A stretch of DNA of 64,000 nucleotides, from contig NZ_CANSMR010000009.1 in NCBI RefSeq assembly GCF_947648125.1, forward strand, positions 1-64,000. The letters run 5' to 3'. Position 1 is the first letter of the stretch. Every line of letters starts with the position of its first letter. Under the pieces are notes generated by a model. It saw nothing but the letters and a program-made list of their open reading frames with translations. It had not been told where the DNA came from and did no database searches. Made by a program: the position numbers and the translations under genes. Shown one piece after another: positions 52,450 through 60,941 of this stretch. The DNA comes from an uncultured Bradyrhizobium sp. Its GTDB lineage: Bacteria > Pseudomonadota > Alphaproteobacteria > Rhizobiales > Xanthobacteraceae.

Positions 52450-53445
52450 ATGATCGATATGCCTCCGCTGCAGTTCGCCGAGACGAACGGCATTCGCATG
52501 GGGTTTTACGAAGCAGGCCCCAACACCGACACGCCGCCCGTGGTGCTGTGCCACGGCTGGCCTGAACTGGCGTTCTCCTGGCGCCACCAGATCAAGGCGC
52601 TGGGCGAGGCCGGCATCCGGGTGATTGCACCGGATCAGCGCGGCTATGGCGCGACCGACCGGCCGGAGCCGGTCGAGGCCTATGACATGGAGCACCTGAC
52701 CGGCGACCTGGTAGGCCTGCTCGACCATCTCAAGATCGACCAGGCGATCTTCGTCGGTCACGACTGGGGCGGCTTTGTCGTCTGGCAGATGCCGCTCAGG
52801 CATCATCAGCGGGTCGCCGGCGTCGTCGGCGTCAACACGCCGCATTTGAACCGCGCGCCGATGGACCCGATCGCGCTGTTCCGCCAGCGCTTCGGCGACC
52901 AGATGTACATCGTCCAGTTCCAGGATCCGGCGCGTGAGCCCGATCGGATCTTCGGCAGCCGCGTGGAGCAGACCTTCGATGCCTTCATGCGCAAGCCGGC
53001 GGCCCGCCCGCCGGGCGCACCGGAGGAGCAGCCGATCGCCGGCGTCGGCGCCTCGGCGCGGCTCAACCTGGCGTTCCCACAGATGATTGCGAACTACGAC
53101 GCCAAGCACGATCCGCGGACGCCGATCCTGTCGGCCGAGGAGAAGAAGGTGTTCGTCGACACCTTCACCAAAACCGGCTTCACCGGCGGCATCAACTGGT
53201 ACCGCAACTTCACCCGCAACTGGGAACGCTCGGCGGGGCTCGACCATCACGTGCGCGTGCCGTCGCTGATGATCATGGCGGAAAACGATGCGGTGCTGCC
53301 GCCCTCGGCCGCCGACGGCATGGAGAGACTGGTGCCGGACCTCGAAAAGCATCTGGTCCGCGACAGCGGCCATTGGACGCAGCAGGAAAAGCCTGACGAA
53401 GTCAGCGCCAAGCTGATCGAATGGCGCAGAAAGCGGTTTGGGTGA
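52450..53445 (+). CDS. Epoxide hydrolase-type alpha/beta hydrolase
   Basis: 331-residue enzyme. HGWP (35-38) gives the oxyanion hole, the nucleophile is Asp105 in VGHDWGG, the cap contributes a Tyr in INWYRNF, and the base His lies in DSGHWTQ near the end. This is the soluble epoxide hydrolase pattern and would open epoxides such as those a P450 can form from unsaturated lipids. ATG 52450 has AGGAATCC upstream. It is followed by a REP element and then the CYP102-type gene. Confidence 0.88.
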   Translation: MIDMPPLQFAETNGIRMGFYEAGPNTDTPPVVLCHGWPELAFSWRHQIKALGEAGIRVIAPDQRGYGATDRPEPVEAYDMEHLTGDLVGLLDHLKIDQAIFVGHDWGGFVVWQMPLRHHQRVAGVVGVNTPHLNRAPMDPIALFRQRFGDQMYIVQFQDPAREPDRIFGSRVEQTFDAFMRKPAARPPGAPEEQPIAGVGASARLNLAFPQMIANYDAKHDPRTPILSAEEKKVFVDTFTKTGFTGGINWYRNFTRNWERSAGLDHHVRVPSLMIMAENDAVLPPSAADGMERLVPDLEKHLVRDSGHWTQQEKPDEVSAKLIEWRRKRFG

Positions 53446-53462
53446 GGACGAGAGACTAACGC

Positions 53463-53579
53463 CGTCATTGCGAGCGAAGCGAAGCAATCCATTGGTCCGC
53501 ATGCGAGGACGGATGGATTGCTTCGTCGCTCCAGCGCAAAATTGCTTTGCAATTTTATCGCGAGCTCCTCGCAATGACG
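53463..53579. repeat. REP-like inverted repeat (CGTCATTGCGAG family)
   Basis: Begins CGTCATTGCGAGCGAAGCG and closes with CTCGCAATGACG. Inner features are the GCAATCCAT/ATGGATTGC pair and an AT-rich hairpin (AAAATTGC/GCAATTTT) inserted near 53540, absent from the copy at 16612. Located between the epoxide hydrolase and CYP102-type genes. Confidence 0.8.
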
Positions 53580-53605
53580 AATAGAGGACAGGGGGCAATC
53601 TCGAC

Positions 53606-56600
53606 ATGGCATCCGGCAACAGACTGAGTCCGATCCCGCATCCGCCGACGAAGCCGGTGGTCGGCAACATGCTGTCGCTGGATTCGAACGCGCCGGTGCA
53701 GCATCTGGTCAAGCTCTCCAAGGAGCTCGGGCCGATCTTCTGGCTCGACATGATGGGCGCGCCGATCGTGATCGTCTCCGGTCACGATCTGGTCGACGAG
53801 CTCTCCGACGAGAAGCGCTTCGACAAGGCGGTGCGCGGCTCGCTGCGCCGGGTGCGCGCGGTCGGCGGCGACGGGCTGTTCACCGCCGACACCAAGGAGC
53901 CGAACTGGAGCAAGGCGCACAACATCCTGATGCAGCCGTTCGGCAACCGCGCCATGCAGTCGTATCACCCGAGCATGGTCGATATCGCCGAGCAGCTGGT
54001 CAAGAAATGGGAGCGCCTCAACGCCGATGAGGAGATCGAGGTCGTCCACGACATGACGGCGCTGACCCTCGACACCATCGGGCTGTGCGGCTTCGACTAC
54101 CGCTTCAATTCGTTCTACCGCCGCGATTACCACCCCTTCGTGGAATCGCTGGTGCGCTCACTCGAGACCATCATGATGACCCGCGGCCTGCCGCTCGAGG
54201 GTCTGTGGATGCAGAAGCGGCGCAAAACGCTGACCGACGACGTCGCCTTCATGAACAAGATGGTCGACGAGATCATCGCCGAGCGGCGCGGCAACACCGG
54301 CGTAACCGACGACAAGAAGGACATGCTGGCGGCGATGATGACCGGCGTCGACCGCGCCACCGGCGAGCAGCTCGACGACGTCAACATCCGCTACCAGATC
54401 AACACCTTCCTGATCGCCGGCCACGAGACCACCAGCGGCCTGCTGTCGTGCACGATCTATGCGCTGCTGAAGCATCCCGAGGTGTTGAAGAAGGCCTATG
54501 AGGAGGTCGATCGCGTCCTCGGTCCCGATGTTGATGCGAAGCCGACCTATCAGCAGGTAACGCAGCTCACCTACATCACCCAATGCCTGAAGGAGGCGCT
54601 GCGGCTGTGGCCGCCGGCGCCCGCCTATGGCATCGCGCCGCTCAACGATGAAATGATCGGCGGCAAGTACAAGCTGAAGAAGAACACTTTCATCACCATC
54701 TTGGTGATGGCGCTGCATCGCGATCCCTCGGTCTGGGGCCCGAACCCCGATGCGTTCGATCCGGAGAATTTCAGCCGCGAGGCGGAGGCCAAGCGCCCGA
54801 TCAACGCCTGGAAGCCGTTCGGCAACGGCCAGCGCGCCTGCATCGGCCGCGGCTTTGCCATGCATGAGGCGGCGCTCGCGATCGGCATGATCCTGCAACG
54901 CTTCAAGCTGCTCGACGTGCATCGATACCAGATGCACCTGAAGGAGACGCTGACGGTCAAGCCTGACGGTTTCAGGATCAAGGTGCGGCCGCGCGACGAC
55001 AGGGATCGCGGCGCGTTCGCCGGCAGCACGGGCGCGGTTGCGGCCGCGCCGAAGGCACCGCGCGCACCGACCACGCGCCCCGGTCACAACACGCCGATGC
55101 TGGTGCTCTACGGCTCCAACCTCGGCTCGGCCGAGGAACTGGCGACCCGGATGGCCGATCTGTCGGAGATCAATGGTTTCGCGGTGCGGCTCGGGCCGCT
55201 GGACGATTATGTCGGCAAGCTGCCGGAGGAGGGCGGCGTCCTGATCATCTGCGCCTCCTACAACGGCGCGGCGCCCGACAACGCGACGCAATTCGTCAAA
55301 TGGCTCGAAGGCGACCTGCCGAAGGACGCTTTCGCCAAGGTGCGTTACGCGGTGTTCGGCTGCGGCAACAGCGATTGGGCGGCGACCTACCAGTCGGTGC
55401 CGCGCTTCATCGACGAGCAGCTGACCAAGCACGGCGCCCGCGCCGTCTATCCGCGCGGCGAGGGCGATGCGCGCAGCGATCTCGACGGCCAGTTCCAGAA
55501 ATGGTTCCCGGAGGCCGCGAAGGTCGCGACCAAGGAATTCGGCATCGACTGGAATTTCACCCGCACCGCCGAGGACGAGCCGCTCTACGCGATCGAGCCG
55601 GTGGCGCAGGGCGCGGTCAACACCATCGTGACGCAGGGCGGCGCGGTGCCGATGAAGGTGCTCACCAACAACGAGCTGCAGAACAAGGAAGGTGCCCATC
55701 CGTCGGAGCGCTCGACCCGGCATATCGAGGTCGAGTTGCCGGCCAATCTCAGATATCGCGTCGGCGATCATCTCAGCGTGGTGCCGCGCAACGATCCGAC
55801 CCTGGTCGATTCCGTCGCGCGCCGGTTCGGCTTCCTGCCGGCCGACCAGATCCGGCTGCAGGTCTCGGAAGGCCGCCGGGCGCAACTGCCGGTCGGCAAC
55901 GCCGTGTCGGTCGGGCGGCTGCTCACCGAGTTCGTCGAGCTGCAGCAGGTCGCGACCCGTAAGCAGATCCAGATCATGGCCGAGCACACCCGGTGCCCGG
56001 TGACCAAGCCGAAGCTGATGGCCTATGTCGGCGACGACGAGGCCTCCGCCGGGCGCTACCGCACCGAGGTGCTCGCCAGGCGCAAATCGGTGTTCGATCT
56101 GCTCGAGGAATATCCGGCCTGCGAGCTGCCGTTCCATCTCTACCTCGAAATGCTGTCGCTGCTGGCGCCGCGCTATTACTCGATCTCGTCGTCCCCGGCG
56201 GGCGAAGCGCAGCGCTGCAGCGTGACCGTCGGCGTCGTGGAGGCGCCTGCGAGCTCGGGACGCGGCATTTATAAGGGGATCTGCTCGAACTATCTGGCGC
56301 GTCGCCGCGCCGGCGACACCGTTCACGCCACGATCAAGGAGACCAAGGCCGGCTTCCGCCTGCCTGACGACAACGCCGTGCCGATCATCATGATCGGGCC
56401 GGGCACCGGGCTCGCGCCGTTCCGCGGCTTCCTGCAGGAGCGCGCCGCGCGCAAGGCGCAGGGCGCAACGCTGGGCCCGGCGATGCTGTTCTTCGGCTGC
56501 CGTCATCCGGAGCAGGACTTCATCTATGCGGACGAGCTGAAGGCGTTCGCCGCCGATGGCGTCAGTGAACTCTACACCGCCTTCTCGCGTGCCGACGGGC

Positions 56601-56839
56601 CGAAGACCTATGTGCAGCACCTCCTCGCTGCGCAGAAGGATCGGATCTGGGACCTGATCGAGAAGGGTGCAATCGTCTATGTCTGCGGCGATGGCGGCAA
56701 GATGGAGCCCGACGTCAAGGCGACGTTGATGTCGATCTATCGCGAGCGCAGCGGAGCCGACACTGACGCCGCCGCGCGCTGGATCGAGGAGATGGGCACC
56801 AGGAACCGCTACGTCCTCGACGTCTGGGCCGGTGGTTAG
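53606..56839 (+). CDS. Self-sufficient cytochrome P450-NADPH reductase fusion (CYP102/P450-BM3 type)
   Basis: 1077-residue fusion of haem and diflavin reductase domains. P450 domain: AGHETT (271-276), ExxR at Glu330/Arg333, haem loop FGNGQRACIG with ligand Cys412, and GDGLF placing Phe92 where BM3 has Phe87. Reductase: FMN domain from about 497 (LVLYGSNLGSAEE), FAD contacts RYYSISSSP, NADPH segments GPGTGLAPFRGF and YVCGDGG. Long stretches match P450-BM3 as remembered. By that alignment the fatty-acid carboxylate anchors Arg47/Tyr51 are replaced by Ala/Ile. AGGGGG lies 11 bases before ATG 53606. It likely hydroxylates fatty acids or related hydrophobes. Confidence 0.93.
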   Translation: MASGNRLSPIPHPPTKPVVGNMLSLDSNAPVQHLVKLSKELGPIFWLDMMGAPIVIVSGHDLVDELSDEKRFDKAVRGSLRRVRAVGGDGLFTADTKEPNWSKAHNILMQPFGNRAMQSYHPSMVDIAEQLVKKWERLNADEEIEVVHDMTALTLDTIGLCGFDYRFNSFYRRDYHPFVESLVRSLETIMMTRGLPLEGLWMQKRRKTLTDDVAFMNKMVDEIIAERRGNTGVTDDKKDMLAAMMTGVDRATGEQLDDVNIRYQINTFLIAGHETTSGLLSCTIYALLKHPEVLKKAYEEVDRVLGPDVDAKPTYQQVTQLTYITQCLKEALRLWPPAPAYGIAPLNDEMIGGKYKLKKNTFITILVMALHRDPSVWGPNPDAFDPENFSREAEAKRPINAWKPFGNGQRACIGRGFAMHEAALAIGMILQRFKLLDVHRYQMHLKETLTVKPDGFRIKVRPRDDRDRGAFAGSTGAVAAAPKAPRAPTTRPGHNTPMLVLYGSNLGSAEELATRMADLSEINGFAVRLGPLDDYVGKLPEEGGVLIICASYNGAAPDNATQFVKWLEGDLPKDAFAKVRYAVFGCGNSDWAATYQSVPRFIDEQLTKHGARAVYPRGEGDARSDLDGQFQKWFPEAAKVATKEFGIDWNFTRTAEDEPLYAIEPVAQGAVNTIVTQGGAVPMKVLTNNELQNKEGAHPSERSTRHIEVELPANLRYRVGDHLSVVPRNDPTLVDSVARRFGFLPADQIRLQVSEGRRAQLPVGNAVSVGRLLTEFVELQQVATRKQIQIMAEHTRCPVTKPKLMAYVGDDEASAGRYRTEVLARRKSVFDLLEEYPACELPFHLYLEMLSLLAPRYYSISSSPAGEAQRCSVTVGVVEAPASSGRGIYKGICSNYLARRRAGDTVHATIKETKAGFRLPDDNAVPIIMIGPGTGLAPFRGFLQERAARKAQGATLGPAMLFFGCRHPEQDFIYADELKAFAADGVSELYTAFSRADGPKTYVQHLLAAQKDRIWDLIEKGAIVYVCGDGGKMEPDVKATLMSIYRERSGADTDAAARWIEEMGTRNRYVLDVWAGG

Positions 56840-56851
56840 CCTCGCGCCCTT

Positions 56852-56975
56852 GTAGCCTGAATGGAGCGAAGCGAAATCCGAGGTCAGTCGACCCGCGTGT
56901 GACACCGTCCCGGATTGCGCGGAGCCTGTCATCGGGCGCGCGTTCGCGCGACCCGTTGGCTCCATCCGGGCTACG
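56852..56975. repeat. REP-like element (GTAGCC...GGCTAC family)
   Basis: GTAGCCTGAATGGAGCG at the left pairs imperfectly with GCTCCATCCGGGCTAC at the right. The inner segment 56920-56960 matches 14621-14661 at 37 of 41 positions. Lies after the CYP102-type gene. Confidence 0.7.
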
Positions 56976-57006
56976 CAAAGGTGCGGGCCATGCTACAAGC
57001 CGCCGC

Positions 57007-57681
57007 ATGATTCCCTGGGAAAAGATCGATACCGCGCGGATTCCCGGCACCGAAGGCGAATTGCGCTTGATGCGGCGCGGCCGCGAGTTTTCGATCATGC
57101 TCGGCACCAACGAGCTGATGAACAGCCGCCTGTCGGGCTCGGAAGCCGCGCTAGCGACGCTTGCCGCGAAGAAGATCGAGAACGTCGCAAAGTCGCGTTT
57201 TCTGATCGGCGGCCTCGGCATGGGCTTTACGCTGCGGGCCGCGCTCGCCGTGCTTGGACCGGATGCACAAATCGTGGTGGCCGAGCTGGTGCCGGCAGTC
57301 GTCGCATGGGCGAGGGGCCCGATGGCGGAGATCTTCGGCGACAGCCTGAACGATCCGCGCGTCAGCGTTCAGGAGGTGGACGTCGCCGATGTGATCGAGC
57401 GGAATCCGCGCACCTACGATGCCATTCTCCTCGATGTCGATAACGGCCCCGAAGGCCTGACCCGCAAGGCCAACGACGCGCTGTATGACATCTCCGGACT
57501 GAAGATCGCTCACACTGCGTTGCGGCGCGGCGGCGTGCTTGCGGTCTGGTCGTCCGGTCCGAATGCCAAGTTCCCGAAATCGCTGTCCCGCGCCGGGTTC
57601 GCCGTCAACGAGGTTGCCGTCCGCGCCACCGGCCGCGGCCGCGGCGTGCGCCACGTGATCTGGATCGCGGTCAAGGAGTAG
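57007..57681 (+). CDS. Spermidine synthase-like / SAM-dependent methyltransferase-fold protein
   Basis: 224-residue protein with a Rossmann-like methyltransferase fold. The nucleotide-binding loop is GGLGMGFTLRAAL (about residues 69-81), followed by the acidic VVAELVPAVVAWAR strand and ILLDVDNGPEGL near residue 140 in the place of the catalytic Asp region of polyamine synthases. It is shorter than true spermidine synthases and lacks their N-terminal beta domain, so polyamine synthesis is doubtful. ATG 57007 was chosen; the frame further upstream comes from a REP element. Apparently monocistronic. Confidence 0.72.
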   Translation: MIPWEKIDTARIPGTEGELRLMRRGREFSIMLGTNELMNSRLSGSEAALATLAAKKIENVAKSRFLIGGLGMGFTLRAALAVLGPDAQIVVAELVPAVVAWARGPMAEIFGDSLNDPRVSVQEVDVADVIERNPRTYDAILLDVDNGPEGLTRKANDALYDISGLKIAHTALRRGGVLAVWSSGPNAKFPKSLSRAGFAVNEVAVRATGRGRGVRHVIWIAVKE

Positions 57682-57807
57682 CAGGCGACGTCGCTATTGC
57701 GATGCAGCAAGGCTGCCGGGAGCGCCATTCGGTTCGATTGTGTTGAAAAGCGAGGGCCTTTGGGTTTCACTCGACGGCACCGAAGCTTCGAGCCCTTGGT
57801 CTGTCGG

Positions 57808-58695
57808 ATGCAGGCGACGTCGAATTTTGGGGTGCAGGAGACGCACGGGATCCTGGACCGCTTCCAGGCCGAATTCCGCGGCTCGAGCGAAGGGCTCGGC
57901 TGGTCGTCCGCGTATGCGTCGGTCCAGCGCGAGCGGCCGTTTGACGGACACTTCCACGCGCTGTCGGACAATCTGATGGTGCTGCACCGGGGTGGCCCGG
58001 TCGAGATCACCTATGTGATGGACGGCAAGTCGGTTGCCCGGCAGATTCCGCGCGGCGGGGTGTTCTTCCTGCCGGCCGGGCACACCTGCAACGTGGTGCT
58101 GCGTGAGGCGCTGGAATCCACTCACATCTATCTGCGCTCCGATCTGTTCGCGGGCCGGGACGGGGCGGCGAGCCTGATCGGCGGGCTCGCGCCGATGCTC
58201 GGCGATCAGGATGCCGTGCTGGAGCATCTCGCCGCGGCGATCGGCGACACCATCACCGGCGGCCTGCCGGCCTCGTCGCTGTTCGTCGATCCGATCGCGC
58301 AGGCGATCGCCAACCGCTTCGTCGCAATCAATTTCCACAAGCCGAGCGTCGAGGCCGGCAAGCATCCGAACCTGCTGAGCAACCGGCAGATGGCGCGGAT
58401 CCGCGAATTCGTCGACACCAACCTCGATACCGACATCCGGCTCGACCAGCTGGCGGAGCTATGCGGCCGCAGCACCGAATATTTCGTGCGCCTGTTCAAG
58501 GCGACCAGCGGCGTCTCGCCCTACCAATACGTGCTCAATCTGCGCATCGAGCGCGCCCGGGCGCTGCTCGCCGACGAGACGCAGAGCCTTGCCGACATCG
58601 CGCTGGCCTGCGGCTTCTCCCATCAAGAGCATTTTACGCGCATGTTCCGCCGCTTCACCGGCGTGACGCCGGGGCGATACCGCCGCAGCCACTAG
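57808..58695 (+). CDS. AraC family transcriptional regulator
   Basis: 295-residue activator when started at ATG 57808. The N-terminal part resembles a cupin ligand domain (RERPFDGHFHALSDN and FFLPAGHTCNV segments); the C-terminal 100 residues carry two helix-turn-helix motifs (DIRLDQLAELCGRSTEYFVRLFK and SLADIALACGFSHQEHFTRMF parts). An ATG at 57697 would add 37 atypical residues. Tandem direct repeats of the kind AraC proteins bind lie 39 bp after its stop, before the hydroxyquinol genes, so it is probably their activator. Confidence 0.85.
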   Translation: MQATSNFGVQETHGILDRFQAEFRGSSEGLGWSSAYASVQRERPFDGHFHALSDNLMVLHRGGPVEITYVMDGKSVARQIPRGGVFFLPAGHTCNVVLREALESTHIYLRSDLFAGRDGAASLIGGLAPMLGDQDAVLEHLAAAIGDTITGGLPASSLFVDPIAQAIANRFVAINFHKPSVEAGKHPNLLSNRQMARIREFVDTNLDTDIRLDQLAELCGRSTEYFVRLFKATSGVSPYQYVLNLRIERARALLADETQSLADIALACGFSHQEHFTRMFRRFTGVTPGRYRRSH

Positions 58696-58733
58696 CCCCC
58701 GACGGCGTCAGCCCGAGCCCGCGGATGATTTTT

Positions 58734-58768
58734 CCGGTTTCGTGCAGATTTTCTCCGGTTTCGTGCAG
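58734..58768 (+). promoter_or_regulatory. Tandem direct repeat, putative AraC-type activator site
   Basis: CCGGTTTCGTGCAG occurs at 58734-58747 and 58755-58768, exactly 21 bp apart (two helical turns), each preceded by GATTTT. It lies 77 bp before the maleylacetate reductase start, where an AraC-family activator would bind. Confidence 0.6.
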
Positions 58769-58844
58769 GCGCGCCGCGGCCGCCCGCCGCTAGCTTTCTC
58801 CCAACAAGACGAAGTTGCCGGTTCGCCGGCTTGGGAGAAATGCC

Positions 58845-59978
58845 ATGAGTGTCGCGATGCCGGATGCCGGAAGGGCATCCATTGCGTCCGTTGCGGCAGC
58901 CGGTGATGCCGGCCAGGGCGCCTTTGCCTATTGCTCGCAGCAATATCGCGTGGTGTTCGGCGCCGGCACCTCGGCGCGGCTTGGCGAGGAGAGCGAGCGC
59001 CTTGGCATCAAGCGGGCGCTGGTGCTGACCACAAGCGAGCAGCAGGACCTCGGACGCCGGCTCGGCGCAGGCCTCGGCGGCCGGCTCGCGGGGCTGTTTG
59101 CCGGCGCACGCATGCATACGCCGGTCGAGGTCACCAACGAGGCGCTTCGCATCGTCGAGTCCCGCGACATCGACGGGCTGGTCGCGATCGGCGGCGGTTC
59201 GACCGTCGGGCTCGGCAAGGCGCTGTCGTTGCGCACCGGGCTGCCGCATATCGCGATGCCGACCACTTATGCCGGCTCGGAGATGACGCCGATCCTTGGC
59301 GAGACCAGCAACGGCATCAAGACCACGCAGCATTCCCAGGATCTGGTGCCGGACACCGTCATCTACGACGTCGATCTCACCGTCAGCCTGCCACCGCACA
59401 TCTCCGCCGCCAGCGGCCTGAATGCGATCGCTCACGCCGTCGAGGCACTCTATGCGCCTGACGCCAATCCGCTGACCTCGCTGATGGCGGAGGAGGGCAT
59501 CGCCGCGCTCGCCCGCGCGCTGCCGCGCATCATGACGGCGCCGGCCGATCCCGGCGCCCGCCGTGACGCGCTCTACGGCGCCTGGCTGTGCGGCGTCTGT
59601 CTCGGCGCGGTCGGGATGTCGCTGCATCACAAGCTCTGCCACGTGCTGGGCGGCATGTTCAACCTGCCGCACGCGGAAACCCACGCGATCGTGCTGCCCC
59701 ACGCGGCCGCCTACAACGCCGCCGCGGCGCCGGAGGCGATGACTCGCGTGGCGCGCGCACTGCACAGCGCCGATGCACCGCAGGGCCTGTTTGATCTTGC
59801 CCGGCAGCTCGCGCTGCCGCGCGCGCTCTCCGACATCGGAATGCCCGAGGACGGCATCGCGCGCGCTGCCGAGATGGCGGTGCGCAACCCCTATGCCAAC
59901 CCCAGACCGATCGACCGCGCCCCGATCGAGCAATTGATCGCGGCAGCCTGGCGTGGCGATGCGCCCGTGCAGCACTGA
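58845..59978 (+). CDS. Maleylacetate reductase (iron-containing alcohol dehydrogenase family)
   Basis: 377-residue NAD(P)H-dependent enzyme reducing maleylacetate to 3-oxoadipate, the last special step of hydroxyquinol degradation. The nucleotide loop GGGSTVGLGKA, the PTTYAGSEMTPI segment and the HHKLCHVLGGMFNLPHAETH region, with metal-type histidines, are characteristic. ATG 58845 follows GGGAGAAATGCC. First gene of the catabolic operon, 25 bp before the ring-cleavage dioxygenase. Confidence 0.88.
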   Translation: MSVAMPDAGRASIASVAAAGDAGQGAFAYCSQQYRVVFGAGTSARLGEESERLGIKRALVLTTSEQQDLGRRLGAGLGGRLAGLFAGARMHTPVEVTNEALRIVESRDIDGLVAIGGGSTVGLGKALSLRTGLPHIAMPTTYAGSEMTPILGETSNGIKTTQHSQDLVPDTVIYDVDLTVSLPPHISAASGLNAIAHAVEALYAPDANPLTSLMAEEGIAALARALPRIMTAPADPGARRDALYGAWLCGVCLGAVGMSLHHKLCHVLGGMFNLPHAETHAIVLPHAAAYNAAAAPEAMTRVARALHSADAPQGLFDLARQLALPRALSDIGMPEDGIARAAEMAVRNPYANPRPIDRAPIEQLIAAAWRGDAPVQH

Positions 59979-60003
59979 CATCTCAAGATCAAAGGACAAC
60001 ACG

Positions 60004-60906
60004 ATGGCCAATTTCAACGAGCATGACCTCACGGACGAGGTGATCAGCAGTTTCGCCAACACGCCGAACCAGCGGCTGAAGTTCCTCATCGAGGAGACGG
60101 TCAAGTCGCTGCACGATCTGGTGCGACGCACCGAGCTCACTTTCGAGGAATGGAATCAGGCGATCGAATTCCTGACCCGCACCGGCCAGACCTGCACGCC
60201 GCTGCGCCAGGAGTTCATCCTGCTCTCCGACGTGCTCGGCGTCTCGATGCTGGTCGACGCAGTCAATCACCGCGAGCGCGAGGGCGCCACCGAGACCACG
60301 GTGCTCGGCCCGTTCTATGTCGGCGAGCACCGCGTCACGCCGCACGGCGCCAACATCTCGGAAGGCATCGATGGTGAAGTGATGTTCGTGCAGAGCCGCG
60401 TCACTGATCTCGCCGGTCAACCGCTCGCCGGTGCCGAGATCGATGTCTGGCACGCCGATGACGATGGCTTCTACGACTCGCAGAAGGCGGACTATGCGAC
60501 GCATGGCCCATCGCTGCGCGCACGTTTCGTCACCGATGCCGACGGCCGCTTCTCCTTCCGCACCATCCTGCCGTGCAGCTATCCGATCCCGACCGATGGC
60601 CCGGTCGGCGATCTCATCACCGCCACGAAGCGTCATCCGATGCGGCCGGCGCATGTGCACTTCCTGGTCAAGGCCGAGGGTTACGAGCCACTGATCACCC
60701 ACGTCTTCCTCGATGGCGACGAATATCTGCGCAGCGACGTGGTGTTCGGCGTCAAGGACGAGCTCATCGCACGCGTCGAGCCGCGCAGCGAGCCGGTGCT
60801 GCCCAACGGCGAGCGCGTCTCCGGCCCATGGCACCTGATGTCCTACGACTTCCAGATGCGGCCAGGCGCCGGCCTGGTGCCGCAGCCGATGATGGCCGCG
60901 GAATGA
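60004..60906 (+). CDS. Hydroxyquinol 1,2-dioxygenase (intradiol)
   Basis: 300-residue non-haem Fe(III) dioxygenase that opens hydroxyquinol to maleylacetate. Ligands can be placed at Tyr157 (DGFYDSQ), Tyr193 (CSYPIPTDG), His217 and His219 (PAHVHF). The N-terminal helical dimer domain (residues 1-105) and LGPFYVG are typical of catechol/hydroxyquinol enzymes. The gene partners favour hydroxyquinol over catechol: no muconate cycloisomerase is present, but maleylacetate reductase is. AAAGGAC precedes ATG 60004. The stop overlaps an in-frame ATG of the next gene. Confidence 0.88.
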   Translation: MANFNEHDLTDEVISSFANTPNQRLKFLIEETVKSLHDLVRRTELTFEEWNQAIEFLTRTGQTCTPLRQEFILLSDVLGVSMLVDAVNHREREGATETTVLGPFYVGEHRVTPHGANISEGIDGEVMFVQSRVTDLAGQPLAGAEIDVWHADDDGFYDSQKADYATHGPSLRARFVTDADGRFSFRTILPCSYPIPTDGPVGDLITATKRHPMRPAHVHFLVKAEGYEPLITHVFLDGDEYLRSDVVFGVKDELIARVEPRSEPVLPNGERVSGPWHLMSYDFQMRPGAGLVPQPMMAAE

Positions 60907-60941
60907 CGATCGCAACCAACAAGACGACGGAGGAGAGGACC

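Noticed and set aside
54158-56965. Open reading frame of 935 codons on the minus strand opposite the CYP102-type gene
   Set aside because: High-GC codon bias on the plus strand leaves the antisense frame open; its translation is Arg/Gly/Ala/His-rich without domain motifs, while the plus-strand protein has all expected motifs.
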